A DNA stretch of 64,000 bases from G020348185 sp964525045. GTDB taxonomy: Bacteria; Nitrospirota; Nitrospiria; Nitrospirales; UBA8639. A program made the translations under genes and the position numbers. Shown here one piece after another: positions 1-7,464 of the stretch (position 1 is its first letter; every line of letters starts with the position of its first letter). The stretch lies in contig CAZGFD010000008.1 in assembly GCA_964525045.1 (NCBI GenBank), positions 91,513-155,512 on the forward strand, read 5' to 3'. The notes under the pieces are model-generated. The model was not told the DNA's origin, made no database searches, and was given only the letters and a program-made list of their open reading frames with translations.

Positions 1-517
1 ATTCTTGTGGTCCACCTCCGTACAGACTATCCAGATCGAACGCCGCTGTGCGAAAGTTCGTCGTTTTTCTTGGGTCAGCTGGTTCATGCAACGGGGATTT
101 CAGGTCCAAGGTGATATCGTGGTCCAAAAACTGGCCGAAGAACGTCACCCCCGCCGTCATGTTTGGATTGTTCGGATTTTTTTCGGTTCCATCCGGATTT
201 AAATCTGGAGCCACAATTGACGCCACGGGATCAGTCAGTTGGTCGCCTGCGTCCAGCACCCCTCCAATCTCGCCAAGCTCTTCGGCCGCTTGACGGGCTT
301 CATTAGTCGCTGGCGCGTAAGGTGGCAATTTGGGAAACATTCGGGTAAAGGATTGCTCAGACGTTGGGGGCCGCTTGCGGGCAGGATGATGGACAGTATC
401 TTTTCCTCCATCTCCATTTCCTCCTCGAGGGTCCGCCGCGGTCACCTCCAGCATCGCTGTGCAGCATAAGACCGTGGCGAGCCCAACCGACAGATACTTT
501 CTGTTGTAACACTTCAT
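1..517 (-). CDS. Animal-type haem peroxidase, N-terminal part (runs off window)
   Basis: An open frame begins at an ATG read from 517 down, 6 nt after a GGAGG site, and stays open to the window edge (about 172 codons). Residues 1-28 look like a signal peptide with a Cys-containing hydrophobic core. After a Pro-rich linker, the sequence MTAGVTFFGQFLDHDIT followed by a FRTAAFDLDSLYGGGP block is the conserved distal-haem entry of the peroxidase/cyclooxygenase superfamily; the His in FLDHD is the expected distal ligand. The catalytic core lies outside the window. The family oxidises phenols, halides or fatty acids with peroxide; the substrate here is unknown. Export is inferred from the signal peptide. 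Confidence 0.85.
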   Translation of the reverse strand, partial: MKCYNRKYLSVGLATVLCCTAMLEVTAADPRGGNGDGGKDTVHHPARKRPPTSEQSFTRMFPKLPPYAPATNEARQAAEELGEIGGVLDAGDQLTDPVASIVAPDLNPDGTEKNPNNPNMTAGVTFFGQFLDHDITLDLKSPLHEPADPRKTTNFRTAAFDLDSLYGGGPQE

Positions 518-1421
518 GAAATCCTCCATTTAGTGATTTTGATAAACATTTGTATTTTCCTACTTACATGCCTCTTTTTTTCTTTTGAGTTTTGTCAATC
601 AAGAAAAAGTCTCCCCAATCGTCACTTGCGCATTTCCGACTTTGTTTTGGTGTAGAGATTTTTGGTTTTCATTCGCCATCATGATGTTTTCTTCTTTGTT
701 TGGTTGGGAATCTTGGCTTCTCGCAAAAAGAAGCTTCACAAAAGAATTTTTCCTAATTTCATTTCCTATATCCGAATTTGCTGAACGTTCAAGTCCAGGA
801 ACGCAGTTCGAATCAATCCCCTGGGTCAGGTACCTTGAAGAGGGCTTACACAGGGGGAGATGAAGAAAAATGGTAATTCATGAGAAGATCTGTAACCTCA
901 ACACTGTTTGGTGACTAAGTTGAGAAAGTTTCAGACACCTCCTCATAAGGTCACAGCTAAGAGCAGGATGTATGCCTATCCCTGGTCAACCAACCAAGAT
1001 AGGGATAACGTCTTGATTGCAGAAATGAAAAATGTCCTTCAACCTTTAAGTAGTCCAGAAGCCTTTCCTGCCCCCTGTAGGGATTTCATGAATTTCCGTA
1101 GGCTTTCCCCTACGACTTTTTTGGAAATGGCAAGACCAGGGTACAGGGTCCGGTGGGCGATACCGGTTTAGTCAAAAAACCCCAAATTCTGCTGGGCTTA
1201 CTGGACGATTTTCCAACTTTTCGGATTGAAAAACCCGGGTCGGAGATTTTGGCAATTCTGGCTGCTTAATACTAAATGGGGGACAAATCGGAGCGAGGGG
1301 AACAGATAATGGGATTTGGGAGGGAGGCTCAAAAGTTCAAAAGGTTTCCTTCTATAAGGACCGCAGCCTAGCAACGCGCACGTTTTCGCGAAATGAAAAC
1401 TTTCGGAAATGACCTTCAGGT
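518..1421. other. Long intergenic region
   Basis: About 900 bases without a convincing gene. The short open frames here have no family resemblance and no good ribosome sites. It probably contains the leader of the peroxidase gene read leftwards. The only structure I see is a set of GTAGG/CCTAC half-sites around 1077-1113. Confidence 0.5.
1077..1113. promoter_or_regulatory. Cluster of GTAGG/CCTAC dyads
   Basis: GTAGGG at 1077-1082 and GTAGG at 1098-1102 both have their complement CCCTAC/CCTAC at 1108-1113, followed by a short T run. This could be an operator or a weak hairpin. No neighbouring gene starts close enough to assign it. Confidence 0.25.
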
Positions 1422-1859
1422 TTGGCGGGCAGACGACCAAAACCCACACAACTGAAAATTTTGCAAGGCAATCCGGGACGAAGACCGTTGAATCCACAGG
1501 AACCCCAGCCCTCACTGGACAAGCCAGAAAAGCCCGAGGGTTTGGGACGCTACGGTGACCAAGTTTGGGATGAACTCATAGATGAACTGTATGCCATGCG
1601 GGTGATGACCACGGCCGATCGCCGAGCCTTAGAACCGGGATGTCGGGCTTATCAAGAATATCGAGAAGCCCTCAATGAAACCGGTAAAAAGCGCAGGTGG
1701 CCACCTATTTCTGACGGCTGGAAACGATTCAGGTCTATCCTGGTGGAATTCGGGCTCACGCCGTCTTCACGATCAAAAGTCGTAATGCCTCCTGATCGGA
1801 CTCCGGACCCGCTAGAGGAATTTCTTACAGGGAAACGGCAGACCTTGAAGGGTTCTTAG
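1422..1859 (+). CDS. Phage terminase small subunit, P27 family (possibly decayed)
   Basis: A 145-residue product beginning with TTG. The start MAGRRPKPTQLKILQGNPG is the family's typical opening, which decides the unusual start codon. Residues 40-75 (DQVWDELIDELYAM..DRRALEPGCRAYQEYREAL) and the block FGLTPSSRSK near residue 112 are also typical. Family members bind phage DNA ends and recruit the large subunit for packaging. The stretch between the two blocks seems shorter than usual and the gene stands alone, without a large subunit, portal or capsid gene. I infer a prophage remnant. It lies next to the DGR on the opposite strand. Confidence 0.72.
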   Translation: MAGRRPKPTQLKILQGNPGRRPLNPQEPQPSLDKPEKPEGLGRYGDQVWDELIDELYAMRVMTTADRRALEPGCRAYQEYREALNETGKKRRWPPISDGWKRFRSILVEFGLTPSSRSKVVMPPDRTPDPLEEFLTGKRQTLKGS

Positions 1860-1960
1860 GTGTATCAATGAGAAGGCCAGAGCCTAGCCCTTGCCGTTTC
1901 ACGCCTCACGGGTCCTTCCTGAGGTCTTCGCATGCGGGGGACCGCGCCCGCAGTAACCCC

Positions 1961-2824
1961 CTAGGTGCGGACTAACCGATACTCAGGTCGGACCACATAC
2001 CCGAGAAAATCTCATCCATTGCTGATCAATCGTGGCTGGGCCAACGGATTGGTCAGGCGAAACCGCAGCTGCTTGCGCAAGAACTCTGCCATCGCTTCTC
2101 TCCACGCCAGCAGTTGGGCGGGATCCTCATGCACGAGTACACAATCATCCGAATAGCGAAGGTAGTGCTTGACCTTCAACTGATGCTTGGCAAACTGATC
2201 CAGCTCGCTCAGATAGACATTAAAAAAAAACTGGCTACTCAAATTGCCGATAGGCAGGCCCCGCCGATTCTCGGTGCCAAAGAGCGTTTTATGGGGCGGG
2301 ATATGGCGCCAGAGGGCGCGATTACCCTTAAAGACCACCGCTTGCGTGCAATCATGAAAAATCACCGTCCGGGCCAGCCATAACAACTGTTCATCCGGAA
2401 TCCGCTTTGCCAGCATCTGAAACAAAATAGCTTTGTCGATGTGAAAAAAGAACCCTTGGATATCCAACGGTAAGACATACCCTGGCCTGGTCCCATTGTG
2501 GGTGACTCGACGCATGAACGTTTGCAGTCGCTGCACGGCCCGGTGGGTCCCTTTGCCCTTCCGGCAGGCAGCCGACACTAAAACATGGTGGACGACCCGG
2601 TCGCGGAAATCCGCCGCAAAGATTTCCCGGAATTTGGGTTGTTTGAGGAGAAAACAGACAGAACGAGAGGGATGGTAGGTCCGGCTTTCCAGCTCCTCGT
2701 GCAACCGCACGAGGTTCTCTTCTCATCGCGCTTCAAAGCGAAGGGCATTGCGCGTCTCTCGCTTTTGCCGGCGGCACCGAAGATACTGGCGATAGAGATT
2801 CTCGAGCGAAAAAAGCGAGGGCAT
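1961..2824 (-). pseudogene. DGR reverse transcriptase, interrupted
   Basis: Read leftwards from an ATG at 2824-2822. The frame opens MPSLFSLENLYRQYL, meets TGA at 2725-2723, continues for about 235 codons, meets a second TGA at 2014-2012, then reads DFLGYVVRPEYRLVRT to a TAG at 1963-1961. The residues flanking each TGA match what a DGR reverse transcriptase normally has (FEAR-x-EENLVRLHEEL and LISNG-x-DFLGY), so both stops are probably mutations. Diagnostic motifs: LPIGNLSSQ, the SQ-type motif 4 specific to DGR enzymes, and the catalytic YSDD with KHYLRYSDD context. Between FRDRVVHHVLV and CRKGKGTH the usual 15 or so residues seem missing. Function if intact: error-prone reverse transcription of the template repeat. 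As sequenced it is very likely inactive. Confidence 0.85.
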
Positions 2825-2973
2825 CCTGCTCACCACTCACGCACCATGCGTGGTTGTTGTTGTCCTTATTGTTGTTGTTCACGTTGCCATTGTTGAAGTT
2901 CACGTTCCACGCGTTGGTGGGATTGCCGGCCAAATCCGTCGCCGACCAGTAGAAGTTCGGCTGTACAATTGTC
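2822..2973 (-). repeat. DGR template repeat (TR)
   Basis: A 152-bp sequence matching the end of the DUF1566 gene (3634-3790). Read leftwards it is packed with AAC/AAT codons; a translation through it gives runs such as NVNFNNGNVNNNNKDNNN, the hallmark of an adenine-rich template. Its last three bases are the ATG of the reverse transcriptase gene. It lies between avd and the reverse transcriptase, the order seen in the Bordetella phage BPP-1 element. Confidence 0.92.
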
Positions 2974-3162
2974 TGCCCACTTCGACCGATGCGTGAAGGC
3001 GTTCATCATCCAACCCTCCGCCACCGACCTCACCGGACGCAGATCCCCAACCCGAGGGTACCGCCGTCCTGTCCGCGCATGCCATAACGGATCGTCATGG
3101 CGGGGCAGACGCACCAGGATACAACTCGGCACGCTCCCCGGCCTGCCCATCAGGCCGGCAAT

Positions 3163-3534
3163 TCAGGCCTCCTCACTCTTCCTACGCTGACGGGCCTGAC
3201 CCTTGATCCATCCCTCGTTCTGTCGGCTGAGCGCTACCGTTAGCTCAACGGCCTGCGCATAGCTGCCAAACCGAGAAAACGCCTTGACTTCTTTCCCAAT
3301 CCGCAGCAACACCTGAAAAGTTTCGAGTTTTTGACGAAGATCCATCAGCGCCGGCAACTTATCGCGCGCGGAATTGGCGCGAATGATGACGGTCACTAAC
3401 TCCCGGCTCTGCTTTCGCAGGTCCGTGCCCAAGGTATATTTGTGGTAGCGACTAAAGCCCCGCACCACCGTCTCGATATAGACCGTCAAGTCCATGGCCG
3501 TTTTATAGATTGGAAGGTGCTCGCACCGTGCCAT
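3163..3534 (-). CDS. avd: DGR accessory variability determinant (Avd-like)
   Basis: A 123-residue helical protein starting MARCEHLPIYKTAMDL; I chose this ATG because GGAGG lies 10 nt upstream and family members begin here. The pattern YKTAMDLTVYIETVVRGFSRYHKYTLGTDL followed by Arg/Lys-rich helices is that of the four-helix Avd family (also called bAvd or four-helix bundle protein), which forms a pentamer that binds the reverse transcriptase and the TR RNA. It lies between the target gene and the TR and shows no interruption, unlike the reverse transcriptase. Confidence 0.88.
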   Translation of the reverse strand: MARCEHLPIYKTAMDLTVYIETVVRGFSRYHKYTLGTDLRKQSRELVTVIIRANSARDKLPALMDLRQKLETFQVLLRIGKEVKAFSRFGSYAQAVELTVALSRQNEGWIKGQARQRRKSEEA

Positions 3535-3567
3535 CGAACGAGATCCTCCATCAGGAAACGGGGGCAA

Positions 3568-3587
3568 GCAGGGGGCGGACCCCCTGC
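3568..3587 (-). promoter_or_regulatory. Hairpin/cruciform downstream of the variable repeat
   Basis: A perfect 8-bp inverted repeat, GCAGGGGG and CCCCCTGC, around a 4-nt loop, 46 nt past the 3' end of the variable repeat. DGRs of the BPP-1 type carry a GC-rich stem with a 4-nt loop in this place that promotes target recognition. There is no T tract on the leaving side, so a plain terminator is less likely. Confidence 0.7.
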
Positions 3588-3625
3588 ACCCCCCAAATCA
3601 CCAAATAATTCAAATGATCAAATCA

Positions 3626-4186
3626 TCAATGCACATCCTGGCCACCGCTCACGCACCACGCGCGGCCGAAGTTGACGACCTTACTGCCGTTGCTCACGAA
3701 GCCGCTGCTGAAGAACACGACCCACGCGAGGTTAGCGGGAGAGCCTGCCAACTCCGTCGCCGGCCAATAGCCGGACGGCTGCACATTGTCAAACGGGCCC
3801 GCATTCAAAGCCACAGATTGGATGGACACACTGTAATCGATCAGGCTGTCCCATTGCATTTCCTCGAGGGTCGGCAGCCGCCACGTCTTCCCACCCGTCG
3901 TCAGGTTTTCGCAATGCAGCTTGGCGTCATCCCAGATGAACAGGCTCCCACTCGGCGATTGCTCCCACCACAACCCTGTTTTGTTGTCGCAGACCTTGTC
4001 CCCTTTCACCACAAACCGTTGATCGCGCGTGCCCGGTCCGCACGGAGGAAAAATCTTCTTGAGGATTTTTTTGATGCCCCCGAATTCCACCTCCGCCTGG
4101 CTCGGCGGGGGTTGTACCAGTCCGATCGACCCACACACGAATACGACGGCCAGCAGCCCAATCACAACCTGTTTTGAGAACCGCAT
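3626..4186 (-). CDS. DGR target protein: exported DUF1566/C-type-lectin-fold protein
   Basis: A 186-residue product. The ATG at 4186 is preceded by GGAGGT at a 3-nt gap; an upstream in-frame start lacks this. Residues 1-30 form a signal peptide. The rest is the DUF1566 (Lcl C-terminal) domain: GLWWEQSPSG, a Trp-Asp-Asp pair, TWRLPTLEEM and the closing YWPATELAG..RAWCVSGGQDVH. The last 52 or so codons are the variable repeat. In this fold the variable residues lie on the ligand-binding face, so the protein is a presumed surface or periplasmic receptor with diversified binding. It is first in the series target-avd-TR-reverse transcriptase. Confidence 0.88.
   Translation of the reverse strand: MRFSKQVVIGLLAVVFVCGSIGLVQPPPSQAEVEFGGIKKILKKIFPPCGPGTRDQRFVVKGDKVCDNKTGLWWEQSPSGSLFIWDDAKLHCENLTTGGKTWRLPTLEEMQWDSLIDYSVSIQSVALNAGPFDNVQPSGYWPATELAGSPANLAWVVFFSSGFVSNGSKVVNFGRAWCVSGGQDVH
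3634..3790 (-). repeat. DGR variable repeat (VR)
   Basis: A 157-bp counterpart of the TR, forming the 3' end of the target gene. In the 14 central codons after Ala-Trp I count 13 substitutions relative to the TR, 12 of them at template adenines. Outside that block there are about ten differences not at adenines, and the VR is two codons longer, so it was not copied recently from this exact TR. Confidence 0.9.
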
Positions 4187-5003
4187 AAGACCTCCCATGG
4201 TTGGTTGAATGAATGCCTTATTTGATGAAGCCACCTATCAATAATTGAGCCTAAATAAGTGAGCTTAGAATCACGCCACTAGGATAATCTATCTGAGAAA
4301 AAAGTCAAGGAAGGCTCCTCTGACACCCGCCAAGGGCCCACCCCCGGTCGCTGCCCTTCCCTCCCCCTAGCGCTTAGAAGGGAAACCCGTGCCATATTTT
4401 GAGCGTCCTCCGGTGATCGATCCACAACCACTGGGGTAAATCCTTGAGATGTTTGCCTCCCCGATCTGGAACCACCAAAAGATCCGAGGCCCGAGTACGC
4501 CATCCACTTCATAGTTACTGGCCTCTAGACTTTATCTCAATTGTTGATTTGGGGAGGGACCGTTCGGCTCAGGCTGGGCCTTCCCGCCATGGATGATGTG
4601 GTGACAATGGATCAACCGCTCACGAAGAAAATTTTAAGTGGGTCGGTTCTGGACATTGCTCAACCCCTGAGTTCTATACCTTCTTCTTGTTAATTCTCTC
4701 GCACCAGACTGGACCAGCCATTCCCCGGACCATTCCACCCAACGCCAGCTCCCTGCGTAAGACGCCAATTCTTTAGCAGAACATCTACTGATTTCTCACA
4801 ATTCAGGCGCCCCTCCCCAAGAGCTTCCGGACACTACCCTTTGTTTGAGTGTACGCTGTTGCTATGGGGGCAGCTGTTAATTGATGGGAACGGGGAAATT
4901 AAAGGCAAAATGAGCCTGAAGAGGTTGGGCGAACAAAGGGAAATGAGTTCGAAGGGGTAAAGGAGTTGGTGCAGAGGGAATTAAATTTTTGAGGGAAATT
5001 TCT
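4187..5003. other. Intergenic region
   Basis: About 800 bases between the DGR target gene and tRNA-Gln. It probably contains the target gene's promoter near its left end. Short open frames on both strands show no recognisable domains. I see no repeat or RNA here. Confidence 0.45.
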
Positions 5004-5077
5004 TGGCTGGGGGACTAGGATTCGAACCTAGATTCTCAGATCCAAAATCTGATGTCCTGCCCTTGGACGATCCCCCA
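5004..5077 (-). tRNA. tRNA-Gln (TTG)
   Basis: Read leftwards: a 7-bp acceptor stem TGGGGGA/TCCCCCA, the T-arm GGTTCGAATCC, and an anticodon arm CAGAT-TTTGGAT-CTG with anticodon TTG; CCA is encoded. 74 nt. Confidence 0.95.
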
Positions 5078-5133
5078 ACCGGAATACACGATAAGGCTTG
5101 ACGTCTTTTCAGTCAAGTACGCAATTCTATTGA

Positions 5134-5796
5134 TTAAAAAACCCTTCCGGCCACGATCCAATGTCGATCATCCGGCACATCGATGAGGAGGCGGCTTAGA
5201 TTAAACTCCGCCAGCTGCGCCGCTACTTCATCCTCTGTAAAAGCCGCCAACAGGGAATTGAAAAAATCCTGCCGTAATTGTTCCGGTTCGTCGGCGGCAT
5301 ACTGGTCCACAATGGCCTGAGCTTCCTCCCGGGAGTCGGGACGAATGAGGTCCATGACTAAGACCGGGGCTCCGGGCTTGGCCAGATTTTTGATGGCATA
5401 CCAGAACTGAAAAGGATTCGGCACATGATGGAGCAGACTGTTCGAGATGATCGCATCTGCCGGATTGGAAAGGCGCACATCCTGAAACCGCTGACTGAGC
5501 AGGGTTATGCGCTGACTGAAGCCAGCCTTTCGAACGGCTTGCTCCGCAATGGCAATCATGGGTTGTGAGGCATCGATGCCTAAGATTTTGACGCTCGCAT
5601 GGCCTCGGGCCAACCGAATCGGAATGTCCCCCGGGCCACACCCTAAATCAAGGACCATTCCATGATTGAGATCACCGCAAGAACTCAAAAATCGATCGAC
5701 GAATCCTTGATTTTCCTCCTCAAAGTCGGCTTCGCTATAAATACGGACCTGTTCGGGGTCCACCATGAGTTCCGGTTCTAATACACGATCCATCAT
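5134..5796 (-). CDS. Class I SAM-dependent methyltransferase
   Basis: 220 residues. Motif I VLDLGCGPGDIPIRLA (near residue 48), acidic motif II GIDAS, and the post-motif region NSLLHHVPNP followed by KPGAPVLVMDLIRPDS give a standard Rossmann methyltransferase (methyltransferase type 11/25 class). The substrate cannot be told. Its ATG overlaps the TGA of the upstream MOSC gene by 4 nt, so the two are translationally coupled. Confidence 0.85.
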   Translation of the reverse strand: MMDRVLEPELMVDPEQVRIYSEADFEEENQGFVDRFLSSCGDLNHGMVLDLGCGPGDIPIRLARGHASVKILGIDASQPMIAIAEQAVRKAGFSQRITLLSQRFQDVRLSNPADAIISNSLLHHVPNPFQFWYAIKNLAKPGAPVLVMDLIRPDSREEAQAIVDQYAADEPEQLRQDFFNSLLAAFTEDEVAAQLAEFNLSRLLIDVPDDRHWIVAGRVF

Positions 5797-6299
5797 GAAG
5801 CTTTTGCCGCCGTTTCTTTAGAAATAGTAATCAAGTCCCCGCATCGAATAACCCCTTCGGAAACCACTCTGGCGTAAACACGGCTCCATCCTGGATGGAC
5901 TTTTTGTGAAATCCGCTTGAAATTGGAATTCACAAACCATCGGGCGTTGTGACGGCAGGGATCTGCATAGCTGGTAATTTCAATGAGCACCCCCCTTCCG
6001 ATACGAAGACGGTTCCCAGGTTGGAGCTGCTCCCAGTTCACCTTTGCTAGTGTCAGATTCTCTCCGGTGGAGCCTGCCTCAAGGTTGTGGCCTTCTTGAC
6101 GCAAGGTTTGGATGAGCTCCCAAGAGAAAAGGCAGAGCGCACGGTCCCTCCCACCATGGTAAACCCGATTTTGCTGGCGGTCACCTTCGACACCATCATA
6201 GGAGAGCCAGGCCTTTTCCACAGGATACTTCGGGACGCCTCCTTGGGATGTATTGATTTGATAGAGAATGGGAACCGAAAGGGGGATCTCAGATTTCAA
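5793..6299 (-). CDS. MOSC domain protein
   Basis: About 168 residues. VEGDRQQNRVYHGGRDRALCLFSWE and GSTGENLTL are characteristic of the MOSC domain, the molybdenum-cofactor sulfurase C-terminal fold. The Cys in SYADPCRHNARWF corresponds to the conserved MOSC cysteine. Role inferred: binding or handling of Moco or another sulfur-containing ligand, as in YiiM-like proteins. The start is uncertain: the longest frame begins with TTG inside a dispersed repeat (6286-6328), so the first residues may be repeat-derived. Confidence 0.82.
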   Translation of the reverse strand: MKSEIPLSVPILYQINTSQGGVPKYPVEKAWLSYDGVEGDRQQNRVYHGGRDRALCLFSWELIQTLRQEGHNLEAGSTGENLTLAKVNWEQLQPGNRLRIGRGVLIEITSYADPCRHNARWFVNSNFKRISQKVHPGWSRVYARVVSEGVIRCGDLITISKETAAKAS

Positions 6300-6512
6300 A
6301 TTTCAGATCTCAAATACATTTCAGATTAATAATTATCAGGACATGGATCCTTGCCCAATATACCCGGCAAGAATGACTCAATATTATATAACTGAAAGTT
6401 ACAACATTCTGATTGACGGGGGCAACGGAAGGGGCCTGGCCACTTTCGGATCCCAAATTTCAGATTTCAAATCTCAAATTCAATCCGAAAAATTCAAATC
6501 TCAAACCTCAAG
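6286..6512. repeat. Dispersed CAGATTTCAAATCTC repeats
   Basis: Two clusters (6286-6328 and 6452-6512) of interleaved CAGATTTCAAATCTCAAATT-like units flank the short space between the MOSC gene and the hydrolase. Related clusters lie at 24533-24592, 26348-26385, 35668-35760 and 38556-38702. Confidence 0.7.
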
Positions 6513-6522
6513 ATTGTACCTC

Positions 6523-7275
6523 TTATGGAACAACCTTTTGGATAAAGCTAAAAATCTGACGATAATAAGACCGGCCACCTACATAGGGAACATCATTATG
6601 ACCTGCGCCGGGGACCAGGTACCAGGTTTTCGGTTGGCGTGCCGACTCGTACACTTGTTGCCCAAGGCCGAAAGGGACGATTTGGTCGTTTTCGCCATGA
6701 ATCACGCATGTGGGAATCCTGACCTTTGCGAGTTTTTGGCTGAGCGGATATTCCGCATTCACAAACCAAGAGGCCGGAAGGCCGAGATAATGCTCATCAG
6801 CCATGGCTTGCATTGAAGGGAAGGCACTTTCAAGGATAAGTCCCGCGGCCGCCCGTTGTGTGGCGACCTCCCCAGCGACCGCGGCGCCCAATGATCGACC
6901 GAAGAGCACCAACCGTTCTGGCACCACCCCTCGCTCTCTAATCAGATATTCATAGGAGGCCAGCGCATCGGCATAGAGTCCGGGCTCACTTGGCGATCCC
7001 GTACTTTTCCCATACCCCCGGTAATCAAAGAGAAACACCGACAATTCTCCCCGATACAGGTCATAGAGATTTTGCAACCGGTGAGAAATGTTTCCCGCAT
7101 TTCCATGGCACCAAAGGAGCACCGGTTTCTTCGGACCAGCGTCAACAAACCACCCAAACACTCGCACACCGTGATTGACTGGAATCCACACGTCCTCAAG
7201 CGGTAACCCGCTTATTTGACGCCAATTGCGTTCGGTCCACCCAGCCGGGAAATAGACAAAATGCTGATCTAACAT
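6523..7275 (-). CDS. Alpha/beta hydrolase
   Basis: 250 residues, without a signal peptide. Oxyanion region LLWCHGNAGN, nucleophile elbow LFGRSLGAAV (Ser), acid HGENDQIVPF (Asp) and PGAGHNDVP (His) complete the triad. The sequence resembles the ABHD13/ABHD17-like or BEM46-like serine hydrolases of unknown substrate. It is monocistronic on this strand, with its terminus running into the 6452-6512 repeats. Confidence 0.88.
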   Translation of the reverse strand: MLDQHFVYFPAGWTERNWRQISGLPLEDVWIPVNHGVRVFGWFVDAGPKKPVLLWCHGNAGNISHRLQNLYDLYRGELSVFLFDYRGYGKSTGSPSEPGLYADALASYEYLIRERGVVPERLVLFGRSLGAAVAGEVATQRAAAGLILESAFPSMQAMADEHYLGLPASWFVNAEYPLSQKLAKVRIPTCVIHGENDQIVPFGLGQQVYESARQPKTWYLVPGAGHNDVPYVGGRSYYRQIFSFIQKVVP

Positions 7276-7349
7276 ACCCAGATGCCCTTATGAAAAACCC
7301 AAATCAACTTGGAGTTTCTCCTTGCTCACGCATCGCCTCATTGATTTTT

Positions 7350-7378
7350 TACCTGAAACCTGAAACTTGAAACCAGCA
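7350..7378. repeat. Dispersed CCTGAAACTTGAAAC repeat
   Basis: Short units of CCTGAAAC/TTGAAAC. Similar runs occur at 21216-21247, 24623-24645, 31645-31680, 45118-45147, 45603-45630 and, inverted, at 61590-61622. All lie between genes. Confidence 0.65.
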
Positions 7379-7464
7379 ACTTTTGGTTGTTCCTCTTGTT
7401 TTCACGAGGTTCCCGCGCTACTTTTAAGGAGAAAACCGATTCATTGTCTATTGTGAGGGCTCAC

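Noticed and set aside
908..1171. 87-codon open frame on the plus strand
   Set aside because: No ribosome site, no recognisable motif and unnatural composition; it overlaps the GTAGG dyad cluster.
1961..2824. Group II intron or retron reverse transcriptase
   Set aside because: The SQ-type motif 4, adjacent Avd and TR/VR pair identify a DGR; no maturase domain or msr/msd-like RNA is seen.
1961..2824. TGA recoding (TGA read as an amino acid)
   Set aside because: Many intact genes here end in TGA at the expected family length, so TGA is a stop.
2733..2933. Asn-rich 66-residue open frame as a gene
   Set aside because: It is the template repeat read through; its composition comes from AAC codons of the DGR template, not from a translated gene.
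2866..3190. Several frames of 60-95 codons around the TR
   Set aside because: They overlap the TR and the spacer between avd and TR; none has a family signal.
3614..4177. 187-codon plus-strand frame opposite the DUF1566 gene
   Set aside because: Shadow of the target gene; repetitive Arg/His-rich product without domains.
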